In this document: positions 19,601-28,561 of the stretch, piece after piece
How the letters are laid out: each line of letters begins with the position of its first letter
Numbering within the stretch: position 1 is the first letter of the stretch
Assembly: GCF_900109645.1 (NCBI RefSeq)
Contig: NZ_FOBG01000003.1
Location: forward strand, 186,001-250,000
DNA length: 64,000 nt
Direction of reading: 5' to 3'
Source of the DNA: Duganella sp. CF402
GTDB taxonomy: Bacteria > Pseudomonadota > Gammaproteobacteria > Burkholderiales > Burkholderiaceae_D
Program-made: the position numbers and the translations under genes
The notes under the pieces: model-generated
The model's input: only the letters and a program-made list of their open reading frames with translations
Databases searched by the model: none
Told to the model about the DNA's origin: nothing

Positions 19601-21173
19601 CATGACCATCGGCGCCGACTGGGGCGTGAACCTGCAAGCTGCCACCCGCACGCTGGCCGGCAGCGTCCACGTCTACCGCGAACAGGGCGACCTCACCATC
19701 ACCGGCGCCGACCTGCCGCAAGCGCTCGGCCTGAAAACGCTGGACGCCCGCGCCGACGTCAACGACGGCACCCTGCGCGTCCAGCTCAACGTCGACGGCA
19801 CGCGCGCGGGACAAGCAAAACTCGAAGGCAGCGCCCAGCTGCTGGACGGCCGCCTGGCCGACGACAGCAGCTTCACCGTCAACGGCAGCGCCAACATGGG
19901 CTCCCTCGCCTGGCTAGCGCCGCTGGCCGGCCAGCCCGGCCTCGAAATCGACGGCACATTAAAAGCGGCCCTCAGCGGTAGCGGCACCATCGCCGCGCCG
20001 CAGCTGGCCGGCGACATCAGCGGCGACAAGTTGAGCATCAACTGGCTGGACCAAGGCATCAAGCTGCGCAACGGCCAGCTGCAAGCCCACCTCACCGGCG
20101 ACCAGCTGCAACTGCAAAAGCTGGCCTTCGACGGCAACAAGGGCAGCGCCCGCGCCGATGGCTGGATACGCTACGCCGCCAACGAAGCGACCATGCAGCT
20201 CAAACTGAGCGCCGACAAACTCGAAGTGCTGTCGCGCCCTGACCGCATCCTCACCATCAGTGGCACCACCAGCCTGACGCGCGACGCCAAGCATTTCCAG
20301 CTGGACGGCAAGCTGCGCGCCGACCGCGCCAATATCGAACTGGCCGGCGCCGACACGCCGACCCTGAGCGACGACGTGGTTATCGTCGGCAAAGGCAAGG
20401 CACCGGTGAAAGCCGCGCAAGGCATGCCGCTCAATATCGACCTCGAAGCGGACCTCGGCGACGATTTCAACCTCAAAGGCAAAGGGCTGGATGCGCAACT
20501 GGCCGGCACCGTGCGCATCCGCGTGGCCGACCGCCGTCCGCCACGCGTCAACGGCAGCATCCGCGTGGCAAGCGGCACTTATGCGGCCTACGGGCAGAAA
20601 CTGGCCATCGAGCGCGGCGTGATCAACTTCACCGGCGCCTACGACAACCCTGGCCTCAACATCCTCGCCGTGCGCCGCCGGCCAGAAGGCGAAGCGCTGA
20701 GCGAAACCAACGTGGAAGCAGGCGTCGAAGTGCGCGGCACCGCGCTCGCGCCGCAGGCCAAGCTGGTGTCCACGCCGACCGTGTCGGACAGCGACAAGCT
20801 GGCATGGCTGGTGCTCGGCCACGGCATCGACAATACGGCGGGGAACGACATGGCCCTGCTCAGCACCGCCGCCGGTGCGCTGTTCGGCGGCGCGGGACAA
20901 GGCAAACTGGCCAACGCGCTGGGCGTGGATGAACTGGGCGTGGGACAAGCGGCCGGCACCTCGACCGCCGGCGCGGCGACGGGATTGCAGAACACCGTGG
21001 TCACGGTCGGCAAGCGCATCTCGTCGCGCGCCTACCTGAGTTTCGAACAGGGTGCGGGCACGGCGACCAGCCTGGTCAAGCTCAAATACAAACTCAATCC
21101 GCGCATCACGCTGCAATTCCAGACCGGCACCAACAACGCGCTGGACGTGCTCTACACCTGGGCCTTCGACTAG
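16644..21173 (+). CDS. tamB: TamB, inner-membrane-anchored AsmA-like bridge protein
   Basis: A 1509-residue partner of TamA. One N-terminal membrane anchor (about residues 14-34: RRVAIGFAVVVALLFGAFWLL) is followed by a very long repetitive beta-rich body spanning the periplasm and the conserved C-terminal TamB/DUF490 domain (about 1170-1509), ending LDVLYTWAFD. Such proteins form a hydrophobic groove thought to carry phospholipids to the outer membrane. An Ala/Gly/Ser-rich linker sits near residues 790-815. The length is somewhat above the E. coli protein. It is coupled to tamA by a one-base overlap, and its stop overlaps a tiny convergent ORF. Confidence 0.94.
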   Translation: MTDQDKSQETVVPRRRWPRRVAIGFAVVVALLFGAFWLLGRESTLQQLVQRIANASGGTIAISGVSGSLYHRMHVDKLVYRDKTTVLTAEQIDINWSPLQYFSEGLTISELHAQSLVVQSIGPSEPSTMPSSLASPIKLRISDGRLDKLTLSSAGGSDVIERLRFKLDGDRTGWSVQEASAHTAFGDIAATAAIGGAKPFALQGKATLTYGAPAPAADGKLAAGSGAAVGARLAVQASGDLALLRLKAQGSANGASGEALVALAPFETIILRSIDLTGRDLDPAGFDAAWPQAKFSLKLSAAITKDQKLSGQFALLNQGKAAPLDSEGLPLQTFSGRLDGTLTASLLDNVLLDLGPAGKFSGGGNIQRSGPEAGIDQATFKLHTDRIDLKNLHTSINKTAIAGDITLASTPKQQTLSAALADKGLRLDLQATLADALLQLHQARLQVKKGSISATGQASLKDKQAFTAKLAADHFDPSSLGSAYPIADLNADVNANGMLAPAWQVAASFQIKASKLMGQALAGNGKLNADAKHISGVEAHLSLAQNTADVSGSFGAPGEQLRWKVDARQLSAVSSDLLGAIAASGVVTGTLDAPRSSFEADARGLGFASAKRPSDSLIHVGGDVVVVKGTPELKMNGSLQRLNPASFGAAQAGAINATFSGDARLAGDWRAGLNLTLQPSTFANAPLSGYAKLTAAKGSISDADVDLRLASNSLQAKGGFGSALDKLEWKLDAPQLGALGPQFGGALRANGTLSGTSARPALALTLNGSNLRAPGQQEIGTIKGSATLGNTIAMAGSSAASGAAAGTVRGAGGSTAAGAAQRGSAADVMADVPLVSDIEITRYVSPAIALDRVRLQTSGTRSAHIIQLSAANPDFDAALRVKGNWADDTWTGAIDTLQNKGRFALTLAAPAPLKLAAPEDTGVAGLLKPDQIALGSTAINLPAGTVRIDYLEKNGATWRSKGQAAGVPVNYLAQLSEAWRDNVRSTMTIGADWGVNLQAATRTLAGSVHVYREQGDLTITGADLPQALGLKTLDARADVNDGTLRVQLNVDGTRAGQAKLEGSAQLLDGRLADDSSFTVNGSANMGSLAWLAPLAGQPGLEIDGTLKAALSGSGTIAAPQLAGDISGDKLSINWLDQGIKLRNGQLQAHLTGDQLQLQKLAFDGNKGSARADGWIRYAANEATMQLKLSADKLEVLSRPDRILTISGTTSLTRDAKHFQLDGKLRADRANIELAGADTPTLSDDVVIVGKGKAPVKAAQGMPLNIDLEADLGDDFNLKGKGLDAQLAGTVRIRVADRRPPRVNGSIRVASGTYAAYGQKLAIERGVINFTGAYDNPGLNILAVRRRPEGEALSETNVEAGVEVRGTALAPQAKLVSTPTVSDSDKLAWLVLGHGIDNTAGNDMALLSTAAGALFGGAGQGKLANALGVDELGVGQAAGTSTAGAATGLQNTVVTVGKRISSRAYLSFEQGAGTATSLVKLKYKLNPRITLQFQTGTNNALDVLYTWAFD

Positions 21174-21283
21174 GAAGGATTGTGATCCGGGACCGGATCA
21201 TCCTGCGGCACCGGATGCGGAACATGCGGCGGCGCAGGATCATCCACGGGAACGGGATCGGGGGCGCGGTGGAATAATTTCAT
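21170..21283 (-). CDS. Tiny Pro/Asp/His-rich ORF (tentative)
   Basis: A possible 37-residue protein reading MKLFHRAPDPVPVDDP, then APPHVPHPVPQDDPVP and ending HNPS. The ATG at 21283 has an AGGAG site at suitable distance. The product is nearly a PVP/DDP repeat and cannot fold conventionally. Its stop overlaps the tamB stop in the opposite direction. It would follow the S9 peptidase gene only if transcription came through from the right, and its start lies 36 bases after that gene's end. No homolog is recognised. Evidence is the ribosome-binding site and the biased composition alone. Confidence 0.4.
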   Translation of the reverse strand: MKLFHRAPDPVPVDDPAPPHVPHPVPQDDPVPDHNPS

Positions 21284-21318
21284 GATCGTCACTCCTGGCG
21301 AAGAATGGTGCGCCCATT

Positions 21319-23775
21319 CTACGCCGTTGCGTGCTTCACGTATTTCTCCAGCCAGGCGTTGGTTTCGTACAGCATCTGCATGATCGATTCGCGCGCGCGG
21401 TAGGCGTGCGATTCGTTCGGCAGCATCACCAGCCGCGCCGTGCCGCCCAGCCCTTTGATCGCCTGGAACATGCGCTCACTCTGCAGCGGGAAGGTGCCGG
21501 AGTTGCTGTCCTCTGCGCCGTGAATCAACAGCAGCGCATCCTTGATCTTGTCGGCGTAATTAAACGGCGACATGGCTTGGTACACCTCCGGCGCCTGCCA
21601 GTAAGGCCGTTCCTCGGACTGGAAGCCGAACGGCGTCAGCGTGCGGTTGTAGGCCCCGCTGCGCGCGATCCCGGCGCGGAACAAGCGCGTATGCGCCAGC
21701 AGATTCCCCGTCATGAACGCGCCATACGAATGCCCGCCTATGGCGATGCGATGGCGGTCCGCCACGCCGCGCCGCACCACCTCCTCCACCGCCGCCTCGG
21801 CCGACGCCACCAGCTGCGGCAGATAGGTATCGTTGGGTTCATCATCGCCGCTGCCGACAATTGGAAACGACGGGTTGTCCAGCACCGCATAGCCCATCGC
21901 CAGGAACACCGCCGGCCCCCAATAGCTGACCGCATTGAAGCGGTACGGCGAACCGGTGGTCTGGCTGGCCGCGCCGGCCGACTTGAACTCCTGCGGATAT
22001 GCCCACATCAGCATTGGCAGCGGGCCGTCGCGCGCCGCATCGTAATGCGGCGGCAGCATCAGCGTGGCGGTCATCTCCACGCCATCCTTGCGCGGATAGC
22101 GGATCTGCTCCTTCACCACATCCTTCAACTGCGGCGTCGGATGCGGATAACTGGTCAGCGCAGTGAGCTGCGAGCCCTCCGGCTTGGTCAGATCACGCAG
22201 GTAGTAATTGGGCCGTTCGGTCGGCGACTCGCGCGTGGTGAGCAGCAGCGTGCCGTCGTCGTTCAACACCGCCGCCACGTTTTCGAAATACGGCGCGGCG
22301 CTCTGGAACAGGCGCTCCTTCTGCTTGGTGGTCAGGCTCAGACGATCAATGAAAGGCCGGTCGCCTTCCGGCGTTGCACCGGCGCCGTCCAGCAGCACCG
22401 TGGTGCCGGGACCGATCAGCAAGCGCGGGAAACCGTTGACGTCGGCCCGCATCACCGGCGCACCGGGGCTGCTGTAGCGGTCTTCATACGAACCGGCGTA
22501 AATCAACTCCGGCGGCGTTGAGAGATGGCCGGGCGCGATCATCCACTGCTTGTAATCGCGCGTCTTGTGCCAACGCTCGTTGATCAGGGCGACATCATCG
22601 CGCCCCCAAGCGATGCCGGCGTAGCGCATGGTCAGGCGCGCCAGCACGCGCGGCGGCTCGCGGAACGGCGCCGCATGCAGCAGCACCAGATCGCGGATGC
22701 CGTCGATCACTTCGCGCACAGGATCGCCGCCGTCCTGCGCCTCGGCCCACACCAGCGACGCCGGCGCATCGGCACGCCACGACACATGGCGCACGCCTTC
22801 CGACACCGCGTCATTCCCCGGCGGCAGACCTTCTTCCAGCGGCAAATCGGCCACCGTGTGCACCACGTCGCCGTGCATGTCGCGAACTTCCAGCTTCTCG
22901 CCGAAACTCGACGCCGGCACGATGTAGGAATAAGGCCGCGTGATGCTCTGCGTGAGCAGGTACTCGCCGCCCGGCGCAATCGAGGTGCGCGAGAACTGTC
23001 CCGGCGCGCCGATCAGCTTCGCCTTGCCGTGCAAGTCGACGATCGCCATCTGCACCGTGATGTAGTACTCGAACAGGCGCGCGTCGTCCTCGTTCTTCAA
23101 CAAATCCTGATAGGTGCGCAGCTGGCGCACATGGCCGTCCGAGGTGCTGTCCTGCTCTATTGGCCCGGATGGAATGCCGTTCGATACCGGCGGCTTGCCG
23201 ATGCCGGAAGGACGCCAATGCACCAGCAACCCGCTGCTGTCCGGCAGCCAGTTGAAGCCACGCGTGAGCACCGCCGACAAGGGCTGTGGCGACAGCTTGC
23301 GCGCCTTGCGTTCTGCGATATCGAGCACCCACAGTTCCACAGCGCCCCGATCGCCCTTCAGCGCCACGTGGGTGAAGGCGAGGTAGCGCTGGTCCGGCGA
23401 CCAGCTCAGATCCGGCAATCGCAGGCCGCGCGGCAAGCCGCGCAGGCGGCTCTCCTTGCGCGTGCCCACATCGAGCAGCGACAGGTCGGTGCCGAACGAA
23501 AAACGCGACGAAGAACAGGTGCGCGGATTGATGCGCAAGCCGGCCAGCTTCAATTCCGGCTGCGCCACTTCGGCGATGCCGGGCAGCGGCGGCGTTTGCA
23601 CCACGGCGACGATGTTGCGTTGAGGGCTCAGGCTCAGGGCCGGCGCGCGCGGGGCGTCGACGATGGCTTGCAGGGCAGCGGGCGGCAGGCGATAGCCGCC
23701 CTGCTGGGCGCCGGCCTGCGGCGAGGCCGCCATCAAGCCTAGATTCAGGGGCAGCACAGGTAAAGGTTTGTTCAT
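21319..23775 (-). CDS. S9 family (glutamyl endopeptidase-like) serine peptidase
   Basis: An 818-residue prolyl-oligopeptidase-fold peptidase. It has an N-terminal beta-propeller (about residues 60-520) and a C-terminal alpha/beta-hydrolase domain (about 560-818) with nucleophile S683 in GGHSYGAF, D756 in HGAEDSNSG and H790 in NESHAYR. The DNPSFPIVG and YPQEFKSA stretches resemble the S9D glutamyl endopeptidase group, which includes the plant chloroplast enzyme. The N terminus (MNKPLPVLPLNLGLMAASPQAGA) looks like a weak signal peptide, so export is likely but not certain. AAGGA precedes the ATG. It is divergent from the CcdC-like membrane gene. Confidence 0.9.
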   Translation of the reverse strand: MNKPLPVLPLNLGLMAASPQAGAQQGGYRLPPAALQAIVDAPRAPALSLSPQRNIVAVVQTPPLPGIAEVAQPELKLAGLRINPRTCSSSRFSFGTDLSLLDVGTRKESRLRGLPRGLRLPDLSWSPDQRYLAFTHVALKGDRGAVELWVLDIAERKARKLSPQPLSAVLTRGFNWLPDSSGLLVHWRPSGIGKPPVSNGIPSGPIEQDSTSDGHVRQLRTYQDLLKNEDDARLFEYYITVQMAIVDLHGKAKLIGAPGQFSRTSIAPGGEYLLTQSITRPYSYIVPASSFGEKLEVRDMHGDVVHTVADLPLEEGLPPGNDAVSEGVRHVSWRADAPASLVWAEAQDGGDPVREVIDGIRDLVLLHAAPFREPPRVLARLTMRYAGIAWGRDDVALINERWHKTRDYKQWMIAPGHLSTPPELIYAGSYEDRYSSPGAPVMRADVNGFPRLLIGPGTTVLLDGAGATPEGDRPFIDRLSLTTKQKERLFQSAAPYFENVAAVLNDDGTLLLTTRESPTERPNYYLRDLTKPEGSQLTALTSYPHPTPQLKDVVKEQIRYPRKDGVEMTATLMLPPHYDAARDGPLPMLMWAYPQEFKSAGAASQTTGSPYRFNAVSYWGPAVFLAMGYAVLDNPSFPIVGSGDDEPNDTYLPQLVASAEAAVEEVVRRGVADRHRIAIGGHSYGAFMTGNLLAHTRLFRAGIARSGAYNRTLTPFGFQSEERPYWQAPEVYQAMSPFNYADKIKDALLLIHGAEDSNSGTFPLQSERMFQAIKGLGGTARLVMLPNESHAYRARESIMQMLYETNAWLEKYVKHATA

Positions 23776-23887
23776 GGAGATCCTTTCGGTCCGAACGGGC
23801 TGCTAAAGCCCAGTTTGCTGTCGCCGGTCGTGAATGTCAATCAGTGCCGTACAATCACGGTTTTAAGCTTTCTGATTCGGACAGATT

Positions 23888-24421
23888 ATGGAAATGACCA
23901 CACTCGTGTTGTTGCTACTGGTGCCGCTGGCGGTCTGGCGCATCTATTCGCGCCTGAAGGTGGTACTGGGCCGCACCAAGTCCGAAGTGTGGCGCCACTA
24001 CGCCACGCTGGCAGTGATGGTGGTGATGGTGCTGGCGGTGGCAGTACAAGTGTTCGGTAACTGGGTGGCGCTGGCGGCGCTGGCGGCCGGCGCGGTGGTG
24101 GGCGCCCTACTCGGCCAACTCAGTATGAAACGCAGCCGTCTTGAAAACCGTCCGGACGGCTTTTTCTACACCCAGGACCGCAAGCTCGGCCTGCTGGTGG
24201 TGATGTTGTTCGTCAGCCGCCTGATCTACCGCCTGTTCGAGGCCTACCTGCACATGCACAATGGCTTGCCGCTGGATCCTGACTTTTTAGGCAACCCGAT
24301 TTCGTCCTGGCTATTCGGTTTGCTGGGCGGTTTCTACGGCCTGTACTCGTGGCAGCTGATCCAGTGGCGCCGCGCGCAAAAACCGGTGCCGCGTCCGATA
24401 GACATTTTCGACATCAAATAA
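23888..24421 (+). CDS. CcdC-like membrane protein
   Basis: A 177-residue inner-membrane protein with about four or five helices: residues 4-22, 42-60, 62-78, 100-118 and 145-162. The pattern, with FFYTQDRKLGLLVVMLFVSRL and a short basic C terminus, resembles the CcdC/DUF1453 group of small membrane proteins; this is from memory of the family and uncertain. The start may be 23888 or the next ATG at 23894. It lies 112 bases from the divergent S9 peptidase and 46 bases before the next gene on the same strand, so an operon of two is likely. Confidence 0.7.
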   Translation: MEMTTLVLLLLVPLAVWRIYSRLKVVLGRTKSEVWRHYATLAVMVVMVLAVAVQVFGNWVALAALAAGAVVGALLGQLSMKRSRLENRPDGFFYTQDRKLGLLVVMLFVSRLIYRLFEAYLHMHNGLPLDPDFLGNPISSWLFGLLGGFYGLYSWQLIQWRRAQKPVPRPIDIFDIK

Positions 24422-24467
24422 ATTCGCAGTGCTATCATCGCCACACATGGCTACAGATAACGCTGCT

Positions 24468-24962
24468 ATGAACACCTCAATTTACGACAAGACCGACAAG
24501 GGACGAGAGGAGATTGCAACGCGCAAGTTTCAGCTTGCCTCGCGCTTGCGTGCCTTGCTGGTGTTGGTGGATGGCCACAGGTCGAAGGAAGAACTGCTGC
24601 GCAATGTGGCGGGGATAGGCCTGACGGAGAGCGCCTTGCAGGAATTGCTTGAGCAAGGTTACATTTTGCTGGCGACCAGCTATGCCTCGCTGCCCGAGCC
24701 GGAGGTGGCCGCACCGGCAGAACCGGCCGCCGATGTTGACCCGGTACAGCAATTCCGCTCGATCTACAATTTCTACAACAAGACCATCAAGAGCACGATG
24801 GGCCTGCGCGGCTTTCCCTTGCAGCTCAAGGTGGAAAAAGCCGGTTCGGTGGCCGAGCTGCGCGAACTGCGCGCACCTTACCTGGAAGGCGTCACCAAAG
24901 CAAAGGGCCGCGATACCGCGGCCCTCCTGGTCCAACAACTGGATCAGCTGCTGGCTAATTAA
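24468..24962 (+). CDS. Hypothetical protein with N-terminal helical domain
   Basis: About 164 residues in two parts. Residues 5-70 form a helical, winged-helix-like segment (REEIATRKFQLASRLRALLV, then a VDGHRSKEELL turn and QELLEQGYI). After an Ala/Glu/Pro linker (about 75-90) comes a second helical domain (FRSIYNFYNKTIKSTMGLRG to the end). The N-terminal pattern is common in betaproteobacterial proteins of unknown role. Starts at 24429, 24447 and 24468 are possible; none has a clear ribosome-binding site. It overlaps the convergent SMC-like gene by four bases. Confidence 0.66.
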   Translation: MNTSIYDKTDKGREEIATRKFQLASRLRALLVLVDGHRSKEELLRNVAGIGLTESALQELLEQGYILLATSYASLPEPEVAAPAEPAADVDPVQQFRSIYNFYNKTIKSTMGLRGFPLQLKVEKAGSVAELRELRAPYLEGVTKAKGRDTAALLVQQLDQLLAN

Positions 24963-27790
24963 GCCGCAGCTTTCTCCTCTGGCTTGCGACGCTGCAGCAC
25001 GAAGATAGGCGCTGCCCATTCCGTGTCCTTCTTCTTTTTGCTCGTGATGAGCGTCAGTTCCGAAGGATCGTAGACGTCGGTGTTGTGGGTCAGCGGCGTC
25101 GTCATCAGGTACTGGGCGTCGGTGTTCTTCAGGAACTCGCCGACCAGCTGGATGTTACGGATATCCAGGTGGGCAAACGGTTCGTCGATGAACACGAAGC
25201 CGCCGGAACCATCTTCCGACTTCAGCAAACCAATCAGCAGCACCAGCGATTTCATCACCTGCTGGCCGCCCGATGCTTCGCCATCGTTCATGCCGATCAC
25301 GCCCTTGCCATCGAACTTGAAGCGCACGTGCAGGCCGGCTTGCGACAGCAGCACGTCGTCGTTCTCCAGGCGCACCGGATCGGCCGTCACCTCGATGCCG
25401 GCCAGCTGGCCCAGCTCCTTGATGTTGGCGGCGTAGGTCTTGATGGTGTAGCGCAGGCGCTCCATGTAGGCGCCGCGTGCATTGCCGGTCGCCTCGATGG
25501 CGCGATTGTTCTGGTAGCGGCGCTCTTCGGTTTCCGACTGGCGCGAATGCAGCTGGTCGTTCAGACGCTGGTACTGGTCGATCACCGTGGCGTCCAGTTC
25601 CCAGTCGCTGCGCGCCAGGCTGGCTTCCAGGCTGTGCACACGCAGCGTGACCTGGTGCGCGTTCTGGTGTTCCTTCACCAGCGCGGCGCGGCGCGCAGGG
25701 CGGCGCCAGGCTTGCGGCAGGTGACGCCAGCTCTTGCGCAGCGCCAGCAGCGCCTTGGCGTGCTCGCTGCGCTGTTCCAGTTGACGCTTGTGGTTCAGGC
25801 GCATGCCCGCTTCCGCTTCCGACAAAGCGAAGCGTGCGTTCTGCCAGGTGGTGTCGGCACGGGTGCGCGTCACCACGGCGGTCTTGATCAGGTTTTGCAG
25901 CTCGCCCAAACGCGCGCCGACTTCGGTGCGCTCGGCGCGCAGCGGCACCGCGTTGCGCACCGCTTCGTCGAATTCCTCCGCGCGCGCGGCCAGTTCCTTG
26001 GCGGCGTCAACACCGGCAAGGCGGGTTTTCAGCGAGCTGATTTCGGTGGCCAGCTTGGACACTTGCAGCGTCAGTTGGTCTTCCTGCGCTTCCAGCGCCG
26101 GCAGCGATTTCTGGATCGCTTCCATACGCTGCGTGCGGCCGGCGGAACCGAAGCGGTAGCGCGAGACTTCCACGAACAGCGAACGGCCGCCGCGACGTTC
26201 GCGGAGGTAGGCTTCCGGCGTGATCCACTCTTCGTGGCTACCCAGCTTGGCGCCCGCGTCCACATTGTCCACGCGGGTGATACGCGACAGCTGTTCCACC
26301 AGCCATGACGGCACCTTGGCCGAGAACTTCACCACCGACATCAGCGTGTCGTCTTTGACGTTCGGCGCGTTCACCAGGTCCGGCACGATGAAGTGGCGAT
26401 AGCGCTCCTTCTCCGCCAGGCGGTAAGCCGCTGCGGCGTCGGACGATTTATCCAGCAGCACCACCGAGGCATAGCCCGACAGCACGCCTTCAATCGCGCC
26501 CTGCCATTTCGGATCGGTGACTTCCACGATATCGGACAGCATGACGTGGCCGATGCCGGCGTCGTTCAGCACTTTGCGCATGGAGCGTTGTGCTTCCGGC
26601 TCCGGCATCGCGGTCTTGCCTTGCAGCGCCGAGATGGTCGACAGCTCGCCGGCGATCTTCGACGCCACGGCGTCGCGCGCGGTGCGCACGCGCGCCAGCT
26701 CGATTTCTTTTTCCTGCAGCATCTTGGCCACTTCGGCCAGGTCCGAACCGGAGTCCGAGGCCAGCTTTTCCAGACGCGCCTTTTGCTCCATCAGGCTTTC
26801 CAGCGGCTTCAGTTTGCCGTTGATGTGCGTCAGGCGAGTTTGCAGCGAGGTCGATTCCTGCTCCAGCACCGTCTCGTGGCTTTGCGCGTCCGACAGCGCC
26901 TTGGCTTGCGCCGCCAGCATGGCGCGCTTGTCGGCCAGTTGGGCGTCGGCCTGCATCAGCGGCTTGCGTGCTTCGCGCAGCTGGCGGCTGATGTTGGCAT
27001 GCTTCTCGCGCGCCTCGTGGTATTCCAGCGACGGCAGCACTTCTTCCTGCAGGTTGCGGCGCTCCTTGTTCAGGTCTTCCCACTGGTGGTAGTTGGCCAC
27101 GCGCAGGCGCAGGCCTTCCAGATTGGTCTTGGAGGCTTCCAGTTCCGCTTCGAAGCGTTTCAGCTCCGTCTCGGTGTCGCGCTGGTGGCGCTTCGCTTCG
27201 TCGTAGGCGTCCAGCACTTCCTTGTCGCCGAACACCTGGAACACCAGGTCCAGCAACTGGCGCGGCGCGTATTCGCACAGCTTGTCGGTTTCGCCCTGCT
27301 CCAGCGCCAGCACTTTGGCCATCGCCGGCGACAGGCCGGCCATCGCCAGACGCTTGCGGTAGTTTTCCACGCCGAGCCAGTCGCCGACTGGCTCGCCGAT
27401 GTCTTCGATCTGCACGTTACCGGGGCGCATAAGGTACTGGCGCTTCCAGTCGCCGCCGTTTTTCTGGATCTGGCAGAACAGCGTGACTTCATCATCGCTG
27501 AAGAAGCCGGAGCTGCGGAACGGACGGTTGGACAGCTGGCGGCCCATCGGCTTGTTGTCCACCACGGCGCGCAGCCAGGCGGTTTGCTGGCCGCTGTGGC
27601 GCGCGTAGTGTTTATACGTGCGGCCCATCGAGCAATCGAGGCCGAACAGGGTGCGCAGCGCGTCCAGCAAGGTGGTCTTGCCGGAACCGTTCTGGCCCGC
27701 GATGGTGATGATCTTGGCGTCCAGCGGGATATTCTTGATGCGTTGCCAGTAATCCCAGTGGACCAGTTCTAGCGATTTAATGTGAAACAT
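24959..27790 (-). CDS. MksB-like SMC condensin ATPase
   Basis: A 943-residue SMC-type ATPase. The N-terminal head has Walker A GQNGSGKTT (residues 32-40). Long coiled coils (about 190-390 and 545-760) flank a hinge-like domain (about 395-540, with VEVTDPKWQGAIEGVLSGY). The C-terminal head has the signature ASGGQQ (S840) and Walker B FVFIDEP (D869, E870). The length fits MksB rather than MukB (about 1480) or most JetC proteins. It is third in a kleisin - winged-helix - SMC operon, the order of mksF-mksE-mksB and of jetA-B-C. Expected role: DNA loop extrusion in chromosome organisation or exclusion of plasmids. No JetD/MksG gene is adjacent. Subfamily assignment is inference. Confidence 0.85.
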   Translation of the reverse strand: MFHIKSLELVHWDYWQRIKNIPLDAKIITIAGQNGSGKTTLLDALRTLFGLDCSMGRTYKHYARHSGQQTAWLRAVVDNKPMGRQLSNRPFRSSGFFSDDEVTLFCQIQKNGGDWKRQYLMRPGNVQIEDIGEPVGDWLGVENYRKRLAMAGLSPAMAKVLALEQGETDKLCEYAPRQLLDLVFQVFGDKEVLDAYDEAKRHQRDTETELKRFEAELEASKTNLEGLRLRVANYHQWEDLNKERRNLQEEVLPSLEYHEAREKHANISRQLREARKPLMQADAQLADKRAMLAAQAKALSDAQSHETVLEQESTSLQTRLTHINGKLKPLESLMEQKARLEKLASDSGSDLAEVAKMLQEKEIELARVRTARDAVASKIAGELSTISALQGKTAMPEPEAQRSMRKVLNDAGIGHVMLSDIVEVTDPKWQGAIEGVLSGYASVVLLDKSSDAAAAYRLAEKERYRHFIVPDLVNAPNVKDDTLMSVVKFSAKVPSWLVEQLSRITRVDNVDAGAKLGSHEEWITPEAYLRERRGGRSLFVEVSRYRFGSAGRTQRMEAIQKSLPALEAQEDQLTLQVSKLATEISSLKTRLAGVDAAKELAARAEEFDEAVRNAVPLRAERTEVGARLGELQNLIKTAVVTRTRADTTWQNARFALSEAEAGMRLNHKRQLEQRSEHAKALLALRKSWRHLPQAWRRPARRAALVKEHQNAHQVTLRVHSLEASLARSDWELDATVIDQYQRLNDQLHSRQSETEERRYQNNRAIEATGNARGAYMERLRYTIKTYAANIKELGQLAGIEVTADPVRLENDDVLLSQAGLHVRFKFDGKGVIGMNDGEASGGQQVMKSLVLLIGLLKSEDGSGGFVFIDEPFAHLDIRNIQLVGEFLKNTDAQYLMTTPLTHNTDVYDPSELTLITSKKKKDTEWAAPIFVLQRRKPEEKAAA

Positions 27791-27793
27791 GGC

Positions 27794-28561
27794 TTAGTCC
27801 TCGGCTGGAGTGTCATCGATAGGAGCTGGCGGCGGTGCGTCGAAAGCCGGCAGGATTTCCTCTTCGTCGTTGGCTGCTTCGGCAGGTGCATCGACAGCGA
27901 TAGGCGGCTCGCTGCGCGGCACGGCGACGATGGTGGCCGGAGCGCGCTTGAACACGTCGGCCAGCGCGCCGTTGACGATGCGTTCCTTCAGCAGGTCGGT
28001 ATCCATCAGCAGGTCCAGCAGCGGGCCTTCGACGATCACATCGCCACGGCGCTCGATGAAGCCCAGCTTGGACAAAATACCGAGGTTCATGTCGAGACGG
28101 GTCTTCTTGCCCAGCTTATCGCCGAAGTCCGCCAGCAGCGCCTTGTAGGCGATGCCGATGGACGTATCTTCCGCGCGCGGCAGCGGCTTCTCGGTGCCGA
28201 ACATATCGTTCTGGTCATCCTCCGCGTGCTGGTGGGTCTCCTGGCGTTCGCGCTTGGGCAGGATGATCTGCGCCCACAGCACCACCAGCAGCGCCACGCC
28301 GTCGCGCGACAGGCCGAAGTTATTGTTTTGCCAGACATCCTTGGCGCCGAAAATCTTCGGCTCGATGGCGCGGTGCAGGGCCAGCGTCACGTGGTCGGCA
28401 TACACGTTGTCGAGCAGCTTGAGGCCGACGGCCAGCAGGCGCGCGTCGACTTCGGTGCGGAACTGTTCGTCCGACAGCACGCGCTTCACGAGTTTATCGT
28501 CGCGGCGCAGGGTCTGGTGCGACAGCAGGCGCGCGATCAGGATTTGGGAATCGTCATTCAT
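27794..28561 (-). CDS. MksE-like condensin subunit
   Basis: A 255-residue soluble protein with winged-helix-like segments (about residues 15-55 and 140-200: LDMNLGILSKLGFIERRGD) and an acidic, Pro/Ala-rich disordered tail (from about 215). Size, fold pattern and gene position match MukE/MksE/JetB, which bind the kleisin and regulate the SMC ATPase. Sequence identity in this family is low, so the call rests mainly on operon context. Its start overlaps the kleisin-like gene by eight bases, and its stop is three bases from the SMC start, pointing to one transcript with fixed stoichiometry. Confidence 0.75.
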   Translation of the reverse strand: MNDDSQILIARLLSHQTLRRDDKLVKRVLSDEQFRTEVDARLLAVGLKLLDNVYADHVTLALHRAIEPKIFGAKDVWQNNNFGLSRDGVALLVVLWAQIILPKRERQETHQHAEDDQNDMFGTEKPLPRAEDTSIGIAYKALLADFGDKLGKKTRLDMNLGILSKLGFIERRGDVIVEGPLLDLLMDTDLLKERIVNGALADVFKRAPATIVAVPRSEPPIAVDAPAEAANDEEEILPAFDAPPPAPIDDTPAED

